A stretch of DNA of 64,000 nt from Bombilactobacillus mellis (GTDB taxonomy: Bacteria; Bacillota; Bacilli; Lactobacillales; Lactobacillaceae), in assembly GCF_000967245.1 (NCBI RefSeq), contig NZ_KQ033878.1:186001-250000 (forward strand), given 5' to 3'. A program made the translations under genes and the position numbers. Positions 18,506 to 28,797 of the stretch are shown piece by piece. Under the pieces are notes generated by a model. That model searched no databases, was not told the origin of the DNA, and worked only from the letters and a program-made list of their open reading frames with translations. The stretch's first letter is position 1, and the number at the start of each line of letters is the position of its first letter.

Positions 18506-19153
18506 TTACAGCAATCCGCGGTCCTGAAAACTCAAAAAATCATCTTGACCAATAATTAAATGATCTAACAAATTAAGATTAAACAATTGACAACAAGATT
18601 GTAACCGCTGAGTAAACATTAAATCAGCTTGAGAAGGTGCTAAATTGCCGCTCGGATGATTATGCGCAATCACTAAACTAACACAGGGTAACATTAAGGC
18701 GGTTTTAATTATTTCCCGGGGATGAACTGTCGCCATCGTTAAGGTACCCCGAAATAAAATTTTTTCAGCTAAAAGGCTTTGATTCACATCTAAGAAGAAG
18801 CCCATTAATTCTTCCTGCTGATAACCGGAATATTTCGTTACTAAGTGTTGAACTATTGTATTTTTAGCAACTGGTTGTTGAAGTGGCAGCCACTGGCAGG
18901 TCTTTAAACGCTGCATTAATTCCAATAAAGCCAAAATTCTTCCCTGATTGGCTTGGCCAATTCCCGGAATCTGTAAGAGAGTTTGCGCATTTAAAGCAGC
19001 CAGATCTGTAAAATTCTTCGATCTATAGGCTAATTGTTGCACGATCTGTTCAACCGGATATTGCTTAGTTCCTGAACCAATAATCAGCATGAATAACTGT
19101 TCTGTTGTCATACTGGCCGGACCAAAATGATTAATTTTTTCCCGAATTTCCAT
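18506..19153 (-). CDS. radC: RadC-family JAMM/MPN+ domain protein
   Basis: A 215-residue protein. The N-terminal part has a helix-hairpin-helix-like segment (LLQIPGIGQANQGRIL). The C-terminal JAMM domain has the metal motif HNHPSG at 164-169 with downstream S/D (PSQADLMF) and a Glu near residue 115. Despite the name, a DNA-repair role is doubtful and the activity is unknown. The position between folC and mreB is normal in lactobacilli. Confidence 0.93.
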   Translation of the reverse strand: MEIREKINHFGPASMTTEQLFMLIIGSGTKQYPVEQIVQQLAYRSKNFTDLAALNAQTLLQIPGIGQANQGRILALLELMQRLKTCQWLPLQQPVAKNTIVQHLVTKYSGYQQEELMGFFLDVNQSLLAEKILFRGTLTMATVHPREIIKTALMLPCVSLVIAHNHPSGNLAPSQADLMFTQRLQSCCQLFNLNLLDHLIIGQDDFLSFQDRGLL

Positions 19154-19210
19154 AATTTCACCTCAAATATTTTCAAGGTAAATTACCCAGAAATTCACTG
19201 TTTTTTAGAG

Positions 19211-20506
19211 TTAATCATTTTGTTGCAGCAATTCTAAAATTGCACTGGCAAAATGTAAAGAACCACAAATTACTAAGATATTTTCATTATCTAAACTTGT
19301 AATTGCCTGCGCAAAAGCTACCGGCCAAGGTGCTATATAACGTTCCTTAGCAGTTAAAGCTGAATAATCACTATTTTTGGCTGCCCGTTTTTCATCTAAA
19401 GTGGTAATAATGATGTCATCAGCGTAGTTAGCCAATTCTTGTAAAATTGCTGTCCGATCTTTATCAACCATGGCTGCATATAAAATGTGTAAGCGGCGTT
19501 TTTGTCTTAAGGGCACTATATTAGTCAATAAAGCCTTAATGGCCGGCAAATTATGTGCTCCGTCCAATATAATTAAAGGATCGTGACTTATAATTTGGGT
19601 CCGTGCAGGTAAACTGGCGGCAGCTAAACTGGCTTTAATTTCCGCAGTACTTAGTTTTTGGGGAAACAATAACCAATAGGCTTTAAGAGCAATAGCAGCA
19701 TCGATAGCCTGGGTCGGAGCAAAGGAAGCAACTTTTAAATCTTGAAAATGTTGTTGTTGATCATGCCAATCAAAAGTCAGTGCTTCTTCTGAATTTAATT
19801 GTACATGTTCAATCTGAAAATCCTTCCCATATTGATAGATTGGAGCCTGCATAACCTGAGCCTTATGCTCTATAACATCTTGCACACTAGCAGGAATTTC
19901 CCCCAGGACTAGCGGGCGTTTACTTTTAATAATACCAGACTTTTCGTGGGCAATATCTTTTAGAGTAGGCCCAATTAATTGAGCATGATCCATACCTATA
20001 TTTGTAATAATTGCTACTTCAGGCGTGATCACATTGGTTTTATCATATTCTCCGCCAATCCCCACTTCTATCACACCAAAATCCACCTTTTCCACAGCAA
20101 AGAATTGAAACATCATAACAGTTAGAAATTCAAATTCCGTTAGACAAAAGGTATCATCATGAACTTGAATTTGTTGAACTAAGGCAGCAATTTGCTGTGT
20201 AAGATCTAATAGGTCTGCATCACTAATTGGTTGTCCATTAATTTGAATTCTTTCATTAAAGACTGTGACATAAGGTGATGCAAAAGTTCCCACCTTTAAG
20301 CCGGTAGCTACCAATAAATTAGTTAAATAATAACAAACACTGCCCTTACCATTTGTACCAGTTACATGAATGGTTTTTAGCTTTTGTTGGGGATTTCCCA
20401 ATTTTTTTAAAGCGTGTTGAACATACTTTAAACTTTTATCTGGGTGTAAATGAGGCAAACTGTGAATATAGGCAATGGCTTGCGCCGCATTTTTTAAATC
20501 GTTCAT
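19211..20506 (-). CDS. folC: Folylpolyglutamate/dihydrofolate synthase FolC
   Basis: A 431-residue Mur-ligase-related enzyme that adds glutamate to folates. The P-loop VTGTNGKGSVCYY, GVIEVGIGGEYDKTNVI and the C-terminal ILDGAHNLPAIKAL are diagnostic. I chose the ATG at 20506, preceded by GAGAGGAAAA; the longer frame to 20530 would put this site inside the gene. A hairpin separates it from valS, so expression may partly depend on readthrough. Confidence 0.95.
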   Translation of the reverse strand: MNDLKNAAQAIAYIHSLPHLHPDKSLKYVQHALKKLGNPQQKLKTIHVTGTNGKGSVCYYLTNLLVATGLKVGTFASPYVTVFNERIQINGQPISDADLLDLTQQIAALVQQIQVHDDTFCLTEFEFLTVMMFQFFAVEKVDFGVIEVGIGGEYDKTNVITPEVAIITNIGMDHAQLIGPTLKDIAHEKSGIIKSKRPLVLGEIPASVQDVIEHKAQVMQAPIYQYGKDFQIEHVQLNSEEALTFDWHDQQQHFQDLKVASFAPTQAIDAAIALKAYWLLFPQKLSTAEIKASLAAASLPARTQIISHDPLIILDGAHNLPAIKALLTNIVPLRQKRRLHILYAAMVDKDRTAILQELANYADDIIITTLDEKRAAKNSDYSALTAKERYIAPWPVAFAQAITSLDNENILVICGSLHFASAILELLQQND

Positions 20507-20531
20507 TTTTCCTCTCTTATTTTCAGCCAAT

Positions 20532-20567
20532 AAACGGACTGAATAAAATGAAGCTTTCAGTCCGTTT
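20532..20567. terminator. Hairpin terminator between valS and folC
   Basis: A perfect 12-bp inverted repeat (AAACGGACTGAA and TTCAGTCCGTTT) with a 12-nt loop. The T-tracts on either side are short, so termination may be partial. Confidence 0.65.
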
Positions 20568-20579
20568 TCTTGATCTATT

Positions 20580-23219
20580 TTAATTTTGCTTTAACTCGCT
20601 AATTCGCGCCTTAATTTGATCACGGCGATTTTTATAAGAATCTAATTTGGTTCGCTGTTGCTCAACTAGCTTTTGCGGTGCGTTTTTTACAAAACCCGGG
20701 TTGTTTAATTTATTATTTACAAAGTCGATATCTTTTTGAAGCTTGGTTAATTCTTTTTCTTGACGTTGAATCTCGGCTGTAATATCAACTAATTCCGCAA
20801 GCGGCACAAAAATCTGAGCGCCATCAATTACCGCGGTCAAAGCCAACTTCGGTGCACTGACTGTCGATGATATTTGTAAACTTTTCGGATGAGCCATTTG
20901 CTCTAAATATTCTTGATTGGCAGTTAAAATCTGCTGTACTGAAGAATTTTGAGTTTTAATCAAAATATCAATAGGATTTGACAATGGCGCATGGGCATCA
21001 GCTCGCATTTGTCTAATGCCTTTAATCGCCATAATTAAGATTCTCATCTGAGCTACAGCTTGAGCATTAGCCAGTTGTTCATGTACTTGCGGATATTCAG
21101 CAACTACCAGCGATTTGCCTTCGTGTGGCATAGTTAACCAGATTTTTTCAGTAACAAACGGCATGATAGGATGCAAAAGACGCAAAATTTGGTCTAAAAC
21201 ATAAGCTAAAACTTGTCGTTTATGTTTTTTAGCTGCTTCATCATCACCATTTAGAACGGCTTTACTGAACTCAATATACCAATCACAGAAATCATTCCAG
21301 ATAAAGTTATATAAAGCCCGTCCGACTTCACCCAATTCATATTTTTCTGAAAGTCGTAAAACATCTGCTACCGTAGTATTTAATTGCGCCAAAATCCACT
21401 GATCCGCTAAATCTAAATTTGTTGGTATGGTGGTCGGTGCTGGTGTGTCAGCTAAATTCATAATTACAAAACGGCTGGCATTCCAAATTTTATTAATAAA
21501 ATTCCAAGCTGCCCCGACTTTTTCATAACTAAAGCGGGCATCTTGTCCGGGAGCTGAGCCCGTAACTAAAAACCATCGTAGAGCATCCACGCCGTATTTA
21601 TCAATTACTTCCATGGGATCAATACCGTTGCCCAAAGACTTACTCATTTTTCGACCTTGTTCATCGCGCATTAAACCATGTAATATGACACTTTCGAATG
21701 GCCTTTGATGGGTAAATTCAATACTTTGAAACATCATCCGCGCTACCCAAAAGAAAATTATATCGTAGCCGGTAACTAACGCATTAGTAGGGAAGTATCG
21801 TTGAAAATCTTTAGAATTTTTATCAGGCCAGCCTAAAGTGGAAAATGGCCATAGAGCACTGGAAAACCAAGTATCCAAAACATCGGGATCTTGTTCCCAA
21901 TTAGCAATATCTTGCGGTGCTTCTTCACCAACGTACATTTCACCAGTTTGTTTATTATACCAAGCAGGTATCCGATGTCCCCACCATAATTGGCGAGAAA
22001 TAACCCAATCATGAACATTTTCCATCCATTGGTCAAAAGTATGTTCAAACCGTTCCGGAACAAAGTGGACTTTTTGATCTGTTTTTTGATTTTTCAAAGT
22101 CATTTCTGCCAACGGCTTCATCTTGACAAACCATTGCGTCGATAATCTCGGTTCTACCTGGACTCCAGAACGTTCAGAATGACCAACGCTATGAACGATA
22201 GCCTCTTCTTTTAGTAAATAGCCTTCAGCTTTCAAATCCCGGACAATCGCTTTACGCGCTGCAAAGCGATCCATTCCTTGGTACTTGCCGGCTTTGTCAT
22301 TCATTGTACCGTCAGGATTCATAACGTTAATTCGCTGCAGATTATGACGATTACCCACGTTAAAATCATTCGGATCATGAGCCGGAGTAATTTTAACTAA
22401 ACCTGTTCCAAATTTTGGATCTACATAATGGTCTTCAATAATCGGTAGTTTACGTCCAAATAATGGTAAAATTGCTTCTTTTCCTACGATATCTTGATAA
22501 CGTTCATCACCTGGATAAACGGCAATCGCCACATCTCCGGGCATGGTTTCTGGTCGAGTAGTTGCAATTTCTACTGCACCGGAACCATCAGCCAAAGGAT
22601 ATTTAATATGATAAAAAGCACCCTGATCATCTTGGTGTTCTACTTCAATGTCTGATAACGCCGTTTGTAATTCGGGATCCCAATTAATAATATATTCACC
22701 GCGATAAATAAGCCCTTGTTGATAAAGGTCAACAAATACTTTCCGAACTGCTTTAGATAGACCAGCATCTAAAGTAAAACGTTCCCGCGAATAATCTAAG
22801 GATAAACCCATTTTAGCCCATTGTTGGTGAATAATTTTAGCATATTCATCTTTCCAGCGCCAAACTTCTTGAACAAAAGCTTCTCGTCCCAGATCAAACC
22901 GTGTTTTGCCTTCTTTTTGCAGTCTAGCCTCCACTTTGGCTTGGGTGGCAATCCCGGCATGATCCATACCTGGCAAATACAAAGTATCATAGCCTTGCAT
23001 ACGTTTTTGACGAATCAAAATATCCTGAATCGTAGTATCCCAAGCATGACCCAAATGTAATTTACCTGTAACATTGGGTGGTGGAATAACTATGGAATAA
23101 GGCTTAGCTTCAGGATTACCATTAGGCTTAAATAAATCTTGTTCCAGCCATTTTTGATAACGACCTGCTTCTACTGCTTGATGATCATATTTAGTCGACA
23201 TTTCTGGTTGTGTGGTCAT
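20580..23219 (-). CDS. valS: Valine-tRNA ligase
   Basis: An 879-residue class I synthetase. The HIGH-type motif HLGH is in [13 protein letters not shown] at 49-61; the large CP1 editing domain has [21 protein letters not shown] marks the second signature. A C-terminal coiled coil (from about residue 815, [16 protein letters not shown]) is the valyl-tRNA arm domain. The length is standard. It is controlled by the T-box at 23254-23492. Confidence 0.98.
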   Translation of the reverse strand: MTTQPEMSTKYDHQAVEAGRYQKWLEQDLFKPNGNPEAKPYSIVIPPPNVTGKLHLGHAWDTTIQDILIRQKRMQGYDTLYLPGMDHAGIATQAKVEARLQKEGKTRFDLGREAFVQEVWRWKDEYAKIIHQQWAKMGLSLDYSRERFTLDAGLSKAVRKVFVDLYQQGLIYRGEYIINWDPELQTALSDIEVEHQDDQGAFYHIKYPLADGSGAVEIATTRPETMPGDVAIAVYPGDERYQDIVGKEAILPLFGRKLPIIEDHYVDPKFGTGLVKITPAHDPNDFNVGNRHNLQRINVMNPDGTMNDKAGKYQGMDRFAARKAIVRDLKAEGYLLKEEAIVHSVGHSERSGVQVEPRLSTQWFVKMKPLAEMTLKNQKTDQKVHFVPERFEHTFDQWMENVHDWVISRQLWWGHRIPAWYNKQTGEMYVGEEAPQDIANWEQDPDVLDTWFSSALWPFSTLGWPDKNSKDFQRYFPTNALVTGYDIIFFWVARMMFQSIEFTHQRPFESVILHGLMRDEQGRKMSKSLGNGIDPMEVIDKYGVDALRWFLVTGSAPGQDARFSYEKVGAAWNFINKIWNASRFVIMNLADTPAPTTIPTNLDLADQWILAQLNTTVADVLRLSEKYELGEVGRALYNFIWNDFCDWYIEFSKAVLNGDDEAAKKHKRQVLAYVLDQILRLLHPIMPFVTEKIWLTMPHEGKSLVVAEYPQVHEQLANAQAVAQMRILIMAIKGIRQMRADAHAPLSNPIDILIKTQNSSVQQILTANQEYLEQMAHPKSLQISSTVSAPKLALTAVIDGAQIFVPLAELVDITAEIQRQEKELTKLQKDIDFVNNKLNNPGFVKNAPQKLVEQQRTKLDSYKNRRDQIKARISELKQN

Positions 23220-23253
23220 ATAATCACTCCTTCACTCTTCTTCACGCTAATAT

Positions 23254-23492
23254 AAAAAAACGCCCTAATTAAATTAGGACGAATGTGGATAACCGCGGTA
23301 CCACCTAAATTAAAGCAATAAAATCTGGACTTTTATCACTTTATCTCCAACGATAACGGTCATCCCGGTCACAAAACGACAGCTCCCAAGCTACAAATTA
23401 ACAAATCAGTTGAACCATCTCTCACCATGGTGGTTTTCTCTGTAGAATTAATCTGCTAATCCCTCTTGTTCAACACTTTATTATTAATATTA
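23254..23492 (-). promoter_or_regulatory. T-box riboswitch of valS
   Basis: The minus strand has a canonical T-box, AGGTGGTACCGCGG, at 23293-23306. It is followed by the terminator hairpin at 23261-23281 with seven T, then the valS ribosome-binding site GAAGGAGTGA. The 5' half can form a stem I closed by AACAA/TTGTT with an AGAGA element. I could not place a valine (GTN) specifier with confidence; a GTT in GATGGTTC is the only obvious candidate. Confidence 0.9.
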
Positions 23493-23498
23493 GTTAAT

Positions 23499-23527
23499 AT
23501 AATAAGAAATAAATCAAGCAACGTCAA
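23499..23527 (-). promoter_or_regulatory. valS promoter
   Basis: Minus strand: TTGACG (23522-23527), 17-bp spacer, TATTAT (23499-23504). The predicted transcript start near 23492 fits the beginning of the T-box leader. Confidence 0.7.
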
Positions 23528-23542
23528 CTCTTTTTGATAATT

Positions 23543-24760
23543 TTATAGTAAAGAAGAAATCTCCTGATTTTCCTTTTCTAAATAATGATCAAAAGGAGTA
23601 ATCGTAGTGACTTTAATCCCAGCTACAGCTCGTTGTATTAAACCTTTCAGATCTAATTGAGCCTCATATTCACGGGCCTTATCTAATTTAGGTTTTGTTT
23701 TGGGGTGCGTAGGTGCAAAAATAGTACAGCAGTCTTCAAACGGTTGAATTGAAAGCTCAAAAGTTCCAATTTTTTCAGCAATTTTAATTATTTCTGTTTT
23801 ATCCATTGTCGCCACCGGACGAATTATTGGAGTATTAGTGACATCATTAATAGCCACCATACTTTCTAAGGTTTGCGACGCAACTTGACCAACAGATTCA
23901 CCATTAAAAATAGCTAATCCATGACGTTCTTTAGTAATTATATCGGCTAAACGTAACATTAATCGCCGTTGCACCGTCATTAGATAACCTTCCGGAACTT
24001 GTTTTTTTATTGTTTCTTGAATTTCAGTAAAAGGCACCTGAATAAACTGAATATTGCCTGCATATTGGGCTAATCGCACAGTCAAATCTTGGGCCTTCTG
24101 CAAGGCATGAACACTGGTATAAGGAGGACTATAAAAGTGAATCATCTCCACTTCTACTCCTCTTTTCATGGCTAAATAACCCGCAATAGGTGAATCAATC
24201 CCACCGGAAAGCATTAACGAAGCTTTACCAGCAGTTCCTACTGGTAAGCCCCCTGCGCCGGGATAGGTTTTACTTGAGAGATAAGCGCCATCAAACCGGA
24301 CTTCGATTTTAATTTTAATATCCGGACGGCGCATTTCCGCTTTAATAGCGGGCAGATGATCACTAACATAATCTCCTACGGCGAGATTAATTTGATTAGT
24401 ATCATAAGCAAATTCATGATCAGCGCGCTTCGTAGTGATTTTAAAGGTTTGCTTTCCATCATATTGTTCCTGCACCATTTGTAAGGCGGTCTGTTTAATA
24501 ATTTCTAAATCTTTAGCCACGCGAACGGCTGGAGAGTAATTTTGAATTCCAAAAACCACCTGTAAGCGATCCATTACTGCCTGTGCATCTGTGCCATTTA
24601 AATTAATATGCATGCGATCTCGTTTCGGGTGAATACGTAAATCGGGAAAATCTTGTAAAACCTTAGCCACATTGCCGTGCAAACGGTCAATAAAACTGCG
24701 CCGATTTTTGCCTTTTGTGGACAACTCCCCGTAACGAATCATGATTTCAGTATATTTCAT
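23543..24760 (-). CDS. thiI: tRNA 4-thiouridine synthase ThiI
   Basis: A 405-residue sulfurtransferase that makes s4U8 in tRNA using ATP and persulfide sulfur. It has an N-terminal ferredoxin-like/THUMP region (about 60-165), the PP-loop ATPase motif [20 protein letters not shown] broken after 18 residues of usual context, and a C-terminal EDCCTIF cysteine pair. The rhodanese domain found in some ThiI is absent, as is usual in Firmicutes. It follows its sulfur donor nifS by 12 bp. Confidence 0.95.
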   Translation of the reverse strand: MKYTEIMIRYGELSTKGKNRRSFIDRLHGNVAKVLQDFPDLRIHPKRDRMHINLNGTDAQAVMDRLQVVFGIQNYSPAVRVAKDLEIIKQTALQMVQEQYDGKQTFKITTKRADHEFAYDTNQINLAVGDYVSDHLPAIKAEMRRPDIKIKIEVRFDGAYLSSKTYPGAGGLPVGTAGKASLMLSGGIDSPIAGYLAMKRGVEVEMIHFYSPPYTSVHALQKAQDLTVRLAQYAGNIQFIQVPFTEIQETIKKQVPEGYLMTVQRRLMLRLADIITKERHGLAIFNGESVGQVASQTLESMVAINDVTNTPIIRPVATMDKTEIIKIAEKIGTFELSIQPFEDCCTIFAPTHPKTKPKLDKAREYEAQLDLKGLIQRAVAGIKVTTITPFDHYLEKENQEISSLL

Positions 24761-24772
24761 TAATTAACCTCT

Positions 24773-25918
24773 TTAATTTAACACTTGAAAGTGTTGATAA
24801 ATCTTATCTAAAGTTTTAATAAATTCCTGCATTTCTTCAAGTGTATTGGTACTATCCAAACTAACACGCACCGCACTTGTAGCAATTTTATCCGGAACAT
24901 GCATGGCTGCTAAAGTCACCGACTCGGCACTGCTGCGAGAAGAACAGGCACTGGTGGTGGAAAGATAAATTCCCTCCTGCTCAAATGCATGTACAATCGT
25001 TTCGCCACGAACACCTGGAATTGCAAAACAGAGAATATGCGGCGCAAAATCAGTTCCTAGTTGGGAAAAAATAACAACATTATCTAATTTTTGTAAATGC
25101 TTATAAAGTAATTGTCGTATTTGATTTTGTTTTTGCGCTTTTTGGGATTCATCTGTTGTAGCTAACCTTAAAGCCCGCGCCATCGCTACAATGGCTGGTG
25201 TATTTTCAGTGCCACTGCGCCAATTGTTCTCCTGTCCACCACCGTTAATTAAAGCGGCCAAGCGACGGCCTTTTTTCGCATAGATAAAGCCGGTACCTCG
25301 AGGAGCATGGAATTTATGCCCCGAAAAAGTCATAAAATCAATCCGATCTTCCCGCAACAAAAAGCCCAAATTCTTTCCTACTGCTTGGACAGCATCCACG
25401 TGAAAATGAACACTGGGATAGGCTTTTAAGATTTCGGCTACTTCTTTAAGAGGTTGAATTGCTCCTACTTCATTATTAACCGCCATAATTGTTACTAAAA
25501 TAGTCTCGGGTCTTAAAGCAGCCCGCACATCGTCTGGGTTAATATGTCCTGTCCGATCTACCGGTAAATAAGTCACTTCAAAACCTAATTTTTCTAATTG
25601 CTGCAAGGAATTAGTAACGGCCGGATGTTCAATACTGGTAGCGATTATATGATTACCAAATTGCCTTTTTTCCAGAGCTGTTCCCTTAATTACCCAATTA
25701 TCGCCTTCTGAACCACCGCTGGTAAAATAGATTTCACCTGGCTGGCAATTTAAAATATCGGCGATTTGTTGACGTGCCATCTGCAAAATTTGCTGGGCCC
25801 GATCACCCAAACTATGAAGGCTGGAGGGATTCCCCCAAAAATCTTGGCTTACTTTTTCATAAGTCTTTAAAACTGATGGATCGATTAACGTTGTTGCACT
25901 ATTATCAAAATAAATCAT
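24773..25918 (-). CDS. nifS: Cysteine desulfurase (NifS/IscS family)
   Basis: A 381-residue PLP enzyme that transfers cysteine sulfur to ThiI. Visible are the FDNSATT start, TSGGSEGDNWVIKG, HVDAVQA, the PLP lysine in SGHKFHAPRG and the catalytic cysteine loop STTSACSSRSS. I chose the ATG at 25918, which follows GGAGAG, over the in-frame ATG at 25936 that precedes that site. The nifS-thiI pair matches the Bacillus nifZ-thiI operon. Confidence 0.95.
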   Translation of the reverse strand: MIYFDNSATTLIDPSVLKTYEKVSQDFWGNPSSLHSLGDRAQQILQMARQQIADILNCQPGEIYFTSGGSEGDNWVIKGTALEKRQFGNHIIATSIEHPAVTNSLQQLEKLGFEVTYLPVDRTGHINPDDVRAALRPETILVTIMAVNNEVGAIQPLKEVAEILKAYPSVHFHVDAVQAVGKNLGFLLREDRIDFMTFSGHKFHAPRGTGFIYAKKGRRLAALINGGGQENNWRSGTENTPAIVAMARALRLATTDESQKAQKQNQIRQLLYKHLQKLDNVVIFSQLGTDFAPHILCFAIPGVRGETIVHAFEQEGIYLSTTSACSSRSSAESVTLAAMHVPDKIATSAVRVSLDSTNTLEEMQEFIKTLDKIYQHFQVLN

Positions 25919-26054
25919 TACTTCACTCTCCAACATAACATCATAACGTTTATTTAGAAAAATGAAAATAAAAATGTTTATCTATCAAATAACAATTTGA
26001 CAGATAAACTCTATATTTATCATTCACTCACAAATCTTAATTAATTGAGACTAG

Positions 26055-27764
26055 TCAATCTTTGTTTTCTGCATAATATAAATCACTAATTCTTTGAGCT
26101 GCCCCGGGTTCAACTTGTTCTAAAGCTTGAGAAATATTTAAACGTGCTTGATGATAATTAAACTGTTGATCGTACAGATCTTGAGACAGATTAGCCGCCT
26201 GTTGAATTTTAGGATGATTTTCCACATAGCGATTAGCATATTGCAGTAACCGTCCCGTTATTTGGGCATCAGCCCATAGATTTTGGGTTTGCTGTTCCAA
26301 ATTATTTAAATCTTCCTGAACTACAAAAATTTGTTTCGTTACTTCTTCCACATTAACGGGCCGAGTTTGTAACAACTGTTGCAAACTTTGGGCTTCATCA
26401 GAAACCATTTGGTAATTATTGCGGTACTTTTCGGGTAGTCCCGGTAGTCGCATTACATCCAGCTTATGTTTTAATTGATGCAAATGCTGCGAAATCTGCT
26501 GTAGATTATCCCAGCCGACACTTTCACCTTGATAAAGGCCATCAAAACTTTCAGCAATCCGTTTTTGCTCCTGTTCGATTTCTTTGAGTTGCTGGGAAGC
26601 CTGCTGAAAATCATGCCAAATTTTAGAAAAAATAACTCCTTGCGGCTGCTTCATTGCTTTGACTAATTCTTGATAATGTTGAGATATTTGTTCAATTTTT
26701 TGCTGACTGGATAAAGCCAATTGTTGATCATCATCATTAATTACATAATGTTTTTTTAAACGACTAATATTTTGTGATAATAAACGATTTTGCCGGCGAG
26801 CATGTTGAATAAAATCAGCTAATACTAATTGTGACTTTTGGACTTTTTTCTGAGCGCTCCATTCTTGAGAAATCCGATCATAAAGATAATTCAAGCGTTC
26901 ATTAATATTTTGTTCCAGTTGATCAAAGTCAGTAACTTTTAACTGGGCCAGCAAATCCTTGAGTTCTTTGATTTGCGCTTTAATATTATCCAGTTCCGTA
27001 TTGATTTGGGGATCTTCTAAATTAATTCTTGCTATTTGCAGTTTTTGGGCGGCCTTTTCCAGCTCTTTGATCTCGGGTTTAAAATCCGTTTCTAAATTAA
27101 TACCGCGCTCTAGTACTTGTTCAGATATAGTCTGAAATTTACTTAGATTAACCTGCTGCTGTTCTAATAATTGATGAGCTTTTAAGGCATCACCGGTAAC
27201 AACTAATTCATTAATTTGGGGTAATTGCTGGGTAATCTGAGCTAATTGATCTTGCAGCGGCGCATAAGCTTCTTGATAATGAACCATATTACTTTGTAGT
27301 TGTGTTTGTAATTTTTTTGCCTTTTGCTCAACTTTATTAAAGTCTGCTTGATTTTTTTGAATATGATCAAATAAATTACTTAATGAGTTTTTTAATTTTT
27401 TTAGTAGTTTTTCCTGCTGCAAGGACTTTTGATTCAAGGACTTTAATTCACGATGAACACTCCAGACCTGCAAGTTAGCATTTTTTTCGGCATAATCAAG
27501 GAGTTGAGCCTGCATTTGTGGCAGCTGTTTTTTTATTATTTGCAAATAAGCGTTTTTATCTTTTTTAAAATCATTTAACGTTGCCCCGGCTAATTTTGTA
27601 TCAGCAATTTGATCAATCATTTCTTCAATATTATCTTGTTGAAATAAATCTAAGCGCTTAGTTAATTGTTCAACTAAATCATTATTTTGCTTATGATAAT
27701 AGAATAAACCGCTAATCACTGCCAGAATAATTATAATTAGCACAAGAACTATTATAATAGTCAA
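26055..27764 (-). CDS. ezrA: Septation ring formation regulator EzrA
   Basis: A protein of about 569 residues: one N-terminal transmembrane helix, a very short external part, then a long cytoplasmic domain made almost entirely of Gln/Leu-rich coiled coils (spectrin-like repeats). EzrA modulates FtsZ assembly and links it to wall synthesis. I prefer a TTG start at 27764, 7 bp after AAGGGG, over the GTG at 27773 that overlaps that site. An extended -10 (TGTTATACT, core at 27800-27805) lies upstream. It is divergent from rpsD. Confidence 0.93.
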   Translation of the reverse strand: MTIIIVLVLIIIILAVISGLFYYHKQNNDLVEQLTKRLDLFQQDNIEEMIDQIADTKLAGATLNDFKKDKNAYLQIIKKQLPQMQAQLLDYAEKNANLQVWSVHRELKSLNQKSLQQEKLLKKLKNSLSNLFDHIQKNQADFNKVEQKAKKLQTQLQSNMVHYQEAYAPLQDQLAQITQQLPQINELVVTGDALKAHQLLEQQQVNLSKFQTISEQVLERGINLETDFKPEIKELEKAAQKLQIARINLEDPQINTELDNIKAQIKELKDLLAQLKVTDFDQLEQNINERLNYLYDRISQEWSAQKKVQKSQLVLADFIQHARRQNRLLSQNISRLKKHYVINDDDQQLALSSQQKIEQISQHYQELVKAMKQPQGVIFSKIWHDFQQASQQLKEIEQEQKRIAESFDGLYQGESVGWDNLQQISQHLHQLKHKLDVMRLPGLPEKYRNNYQMVSDEAQSLQQLLQTRPVNVEEVTKQIFVVQEDLNNLEQQTQNLWADAQITGRLLQYANRYVENHPKIQQAANLSQDLYDQQFNYHQARLNISQALEQVEPGAAQRISDLYYAENKD

Positions 27765-27862
27765 ACTCAGCACCCCTTATTGTTACTTATCTAAAGTTTA
27801 GTATAACAAAGAAAAGTACTATTGACTTTTAAGAAAGAGTTAAAAGTTTCTCCACCTCCCAA

Positions 27863-27891
27863 TTGACATTTTGTCATGAAAGAAGTAATGT
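27863..27891 (+). promoter_or_regulatory. rpsD promoter
   Basis: TTGACA (27863-27868), 17-bp spacer, TAATGT (27886-27891). It sits about 180 bp before the rpsD start, leaving a long 5' leader. Confidence 0.75.
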
Positions 27892-27897
27892 GTTACA

Positions 27898-28071
27898 TGT
27901 GTAAAATAATTGCAGCAGTGAGTGACAAGCTCGTCAACAGTCGCTGGCTTAAAAAGTCCAATTGAGTAACCTGCGGCTGCAAAAGGTGAAAATGGCAACA
28001 GTGACTGCACGAATGTTGAACTCATAGAGTTAATTATTTTACTCCAACAACTAGATTATTGGAGGAATTTT
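27898..28071 (+). promoter_or_regulatory. rpsD structured 5' leader (candidate S4 autoregulatory element)
   Basis: About 170 nt of untranslated RNA. TTGCAGC pairs with GCTGCAA around a domain holding an AGTGAC/GTCGCT hairpin. In Bacillus, S4 represses its own mRNA through a pseudoknotted leader, so an equivalent role is likely. An opposite-strand ORF at 27840-28025 has no gene-like features and only mirrors this structured region. Confidence 0.6.
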
Positions 28072-28683
28072 ATGTCACGTTATACAGGTCCAACTTGGAA
28101 AAAATCACGGCGTTTGGGTATTTCTCTTTCAGGAACTGGTAAAGAATTAGCCCGTCGTCCTTATGCTCCGGGCCAACATGGTCAAAATAACCGGAATAAG
28201 TTATCAGAATATGGTACGCAATTGCGGGAAAAGCAAAAATTACGTTTAATGTACGGTTTGAATGAACGTCAATTTAGAAATACTTTCTTACGCGCAGGTA
28301 AGATTCGTCAAGGTAAGCACGGTGAAAACTTTATGGCTCTTTTAGAGTCCAGATTAGACAGTGTTGTTTACCGTTTAGGCTGGGCAGTAACCCGAGCTCA
28401 AGCTCGTCAGTTAGTCAACCATGGACATATTTTGGTAGATGGTCACCGAGTAGATATTCCTTCTTATGAAGTTAAACCTGGACAAGAAATTAGTCTGCGT
28501 CAACGTTCTAAAGACTTACAAATTGTTAAAGATGCTTTAGAAGCAAATGTTGGCCGACCACCATTTGTTGAATTCGACGAAAATACCATGACTGGTAAAT
28601 TAATTCGATTACCTCAACGGGATGAATTAGAACCAGAAATTGATGAATCACTTGTTGTTGAATTCTACAATCAAATTCTTTAA
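28072..28683 (+). CDS. rpsD: 30S ribosomal protein S4
   Basis: A 203-residue S4 that binds 16S rRNA early in 30S assembly. It starts [16 protein letters not shown] and has the S4 RNA-binding domain at about 92-155 ([20 protein letters not shown]). There are no cysteines in the N-terminal domain, so it is the zinc-free form. GGAGG precedes the ATG. It is transcribed alone and ended by a strong terminator. Confidence 0.98.
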   Translation: MSRYTGPTWKKSRRLGISLSGTGKELARRPYAPGQHGQNNRNKLSEYGTQLREKQKLRLMYGLNERQFRNTFLRAGKIRQGKHGENFMALLESRLDSVVYRLGWAVTRAQARQLVNHGHILVDGHRVDIPSYEVKPGQEISLRQRSKDLQIVKDALEANVGRPPFVEFDENTMTGKLIRLPQRDELEPEIDESLVVEFYNQIL

Positions 28684-28701
28684 TAAAGAATTTTTTGAGC
28701 A

Positions 28702-28728
28702 AAGCAACCTTCGGGTTGCTTTTCTTTT
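28702..28728 (+). terminator. rpsD terminator
   Basis: AAGCAACC, a TTCG tetraloop, GGTTGCTT, then a T-rich tail. Confidence 0.9.
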
Positions 28729-28797
28729 ATCATCATTAACAAATTTATTGTAATCTATGAATATAATAGATAATTAATTTTTAAAGGAAGTAGCATT

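Noticed and set aside
27840-28025. 61-residue minus-strand ORF opposite the rpsD leader
   Set aside because: It overlaps the rpsD promoter and structured leader, has no ribosome-binding site and reads as low-quality protein.
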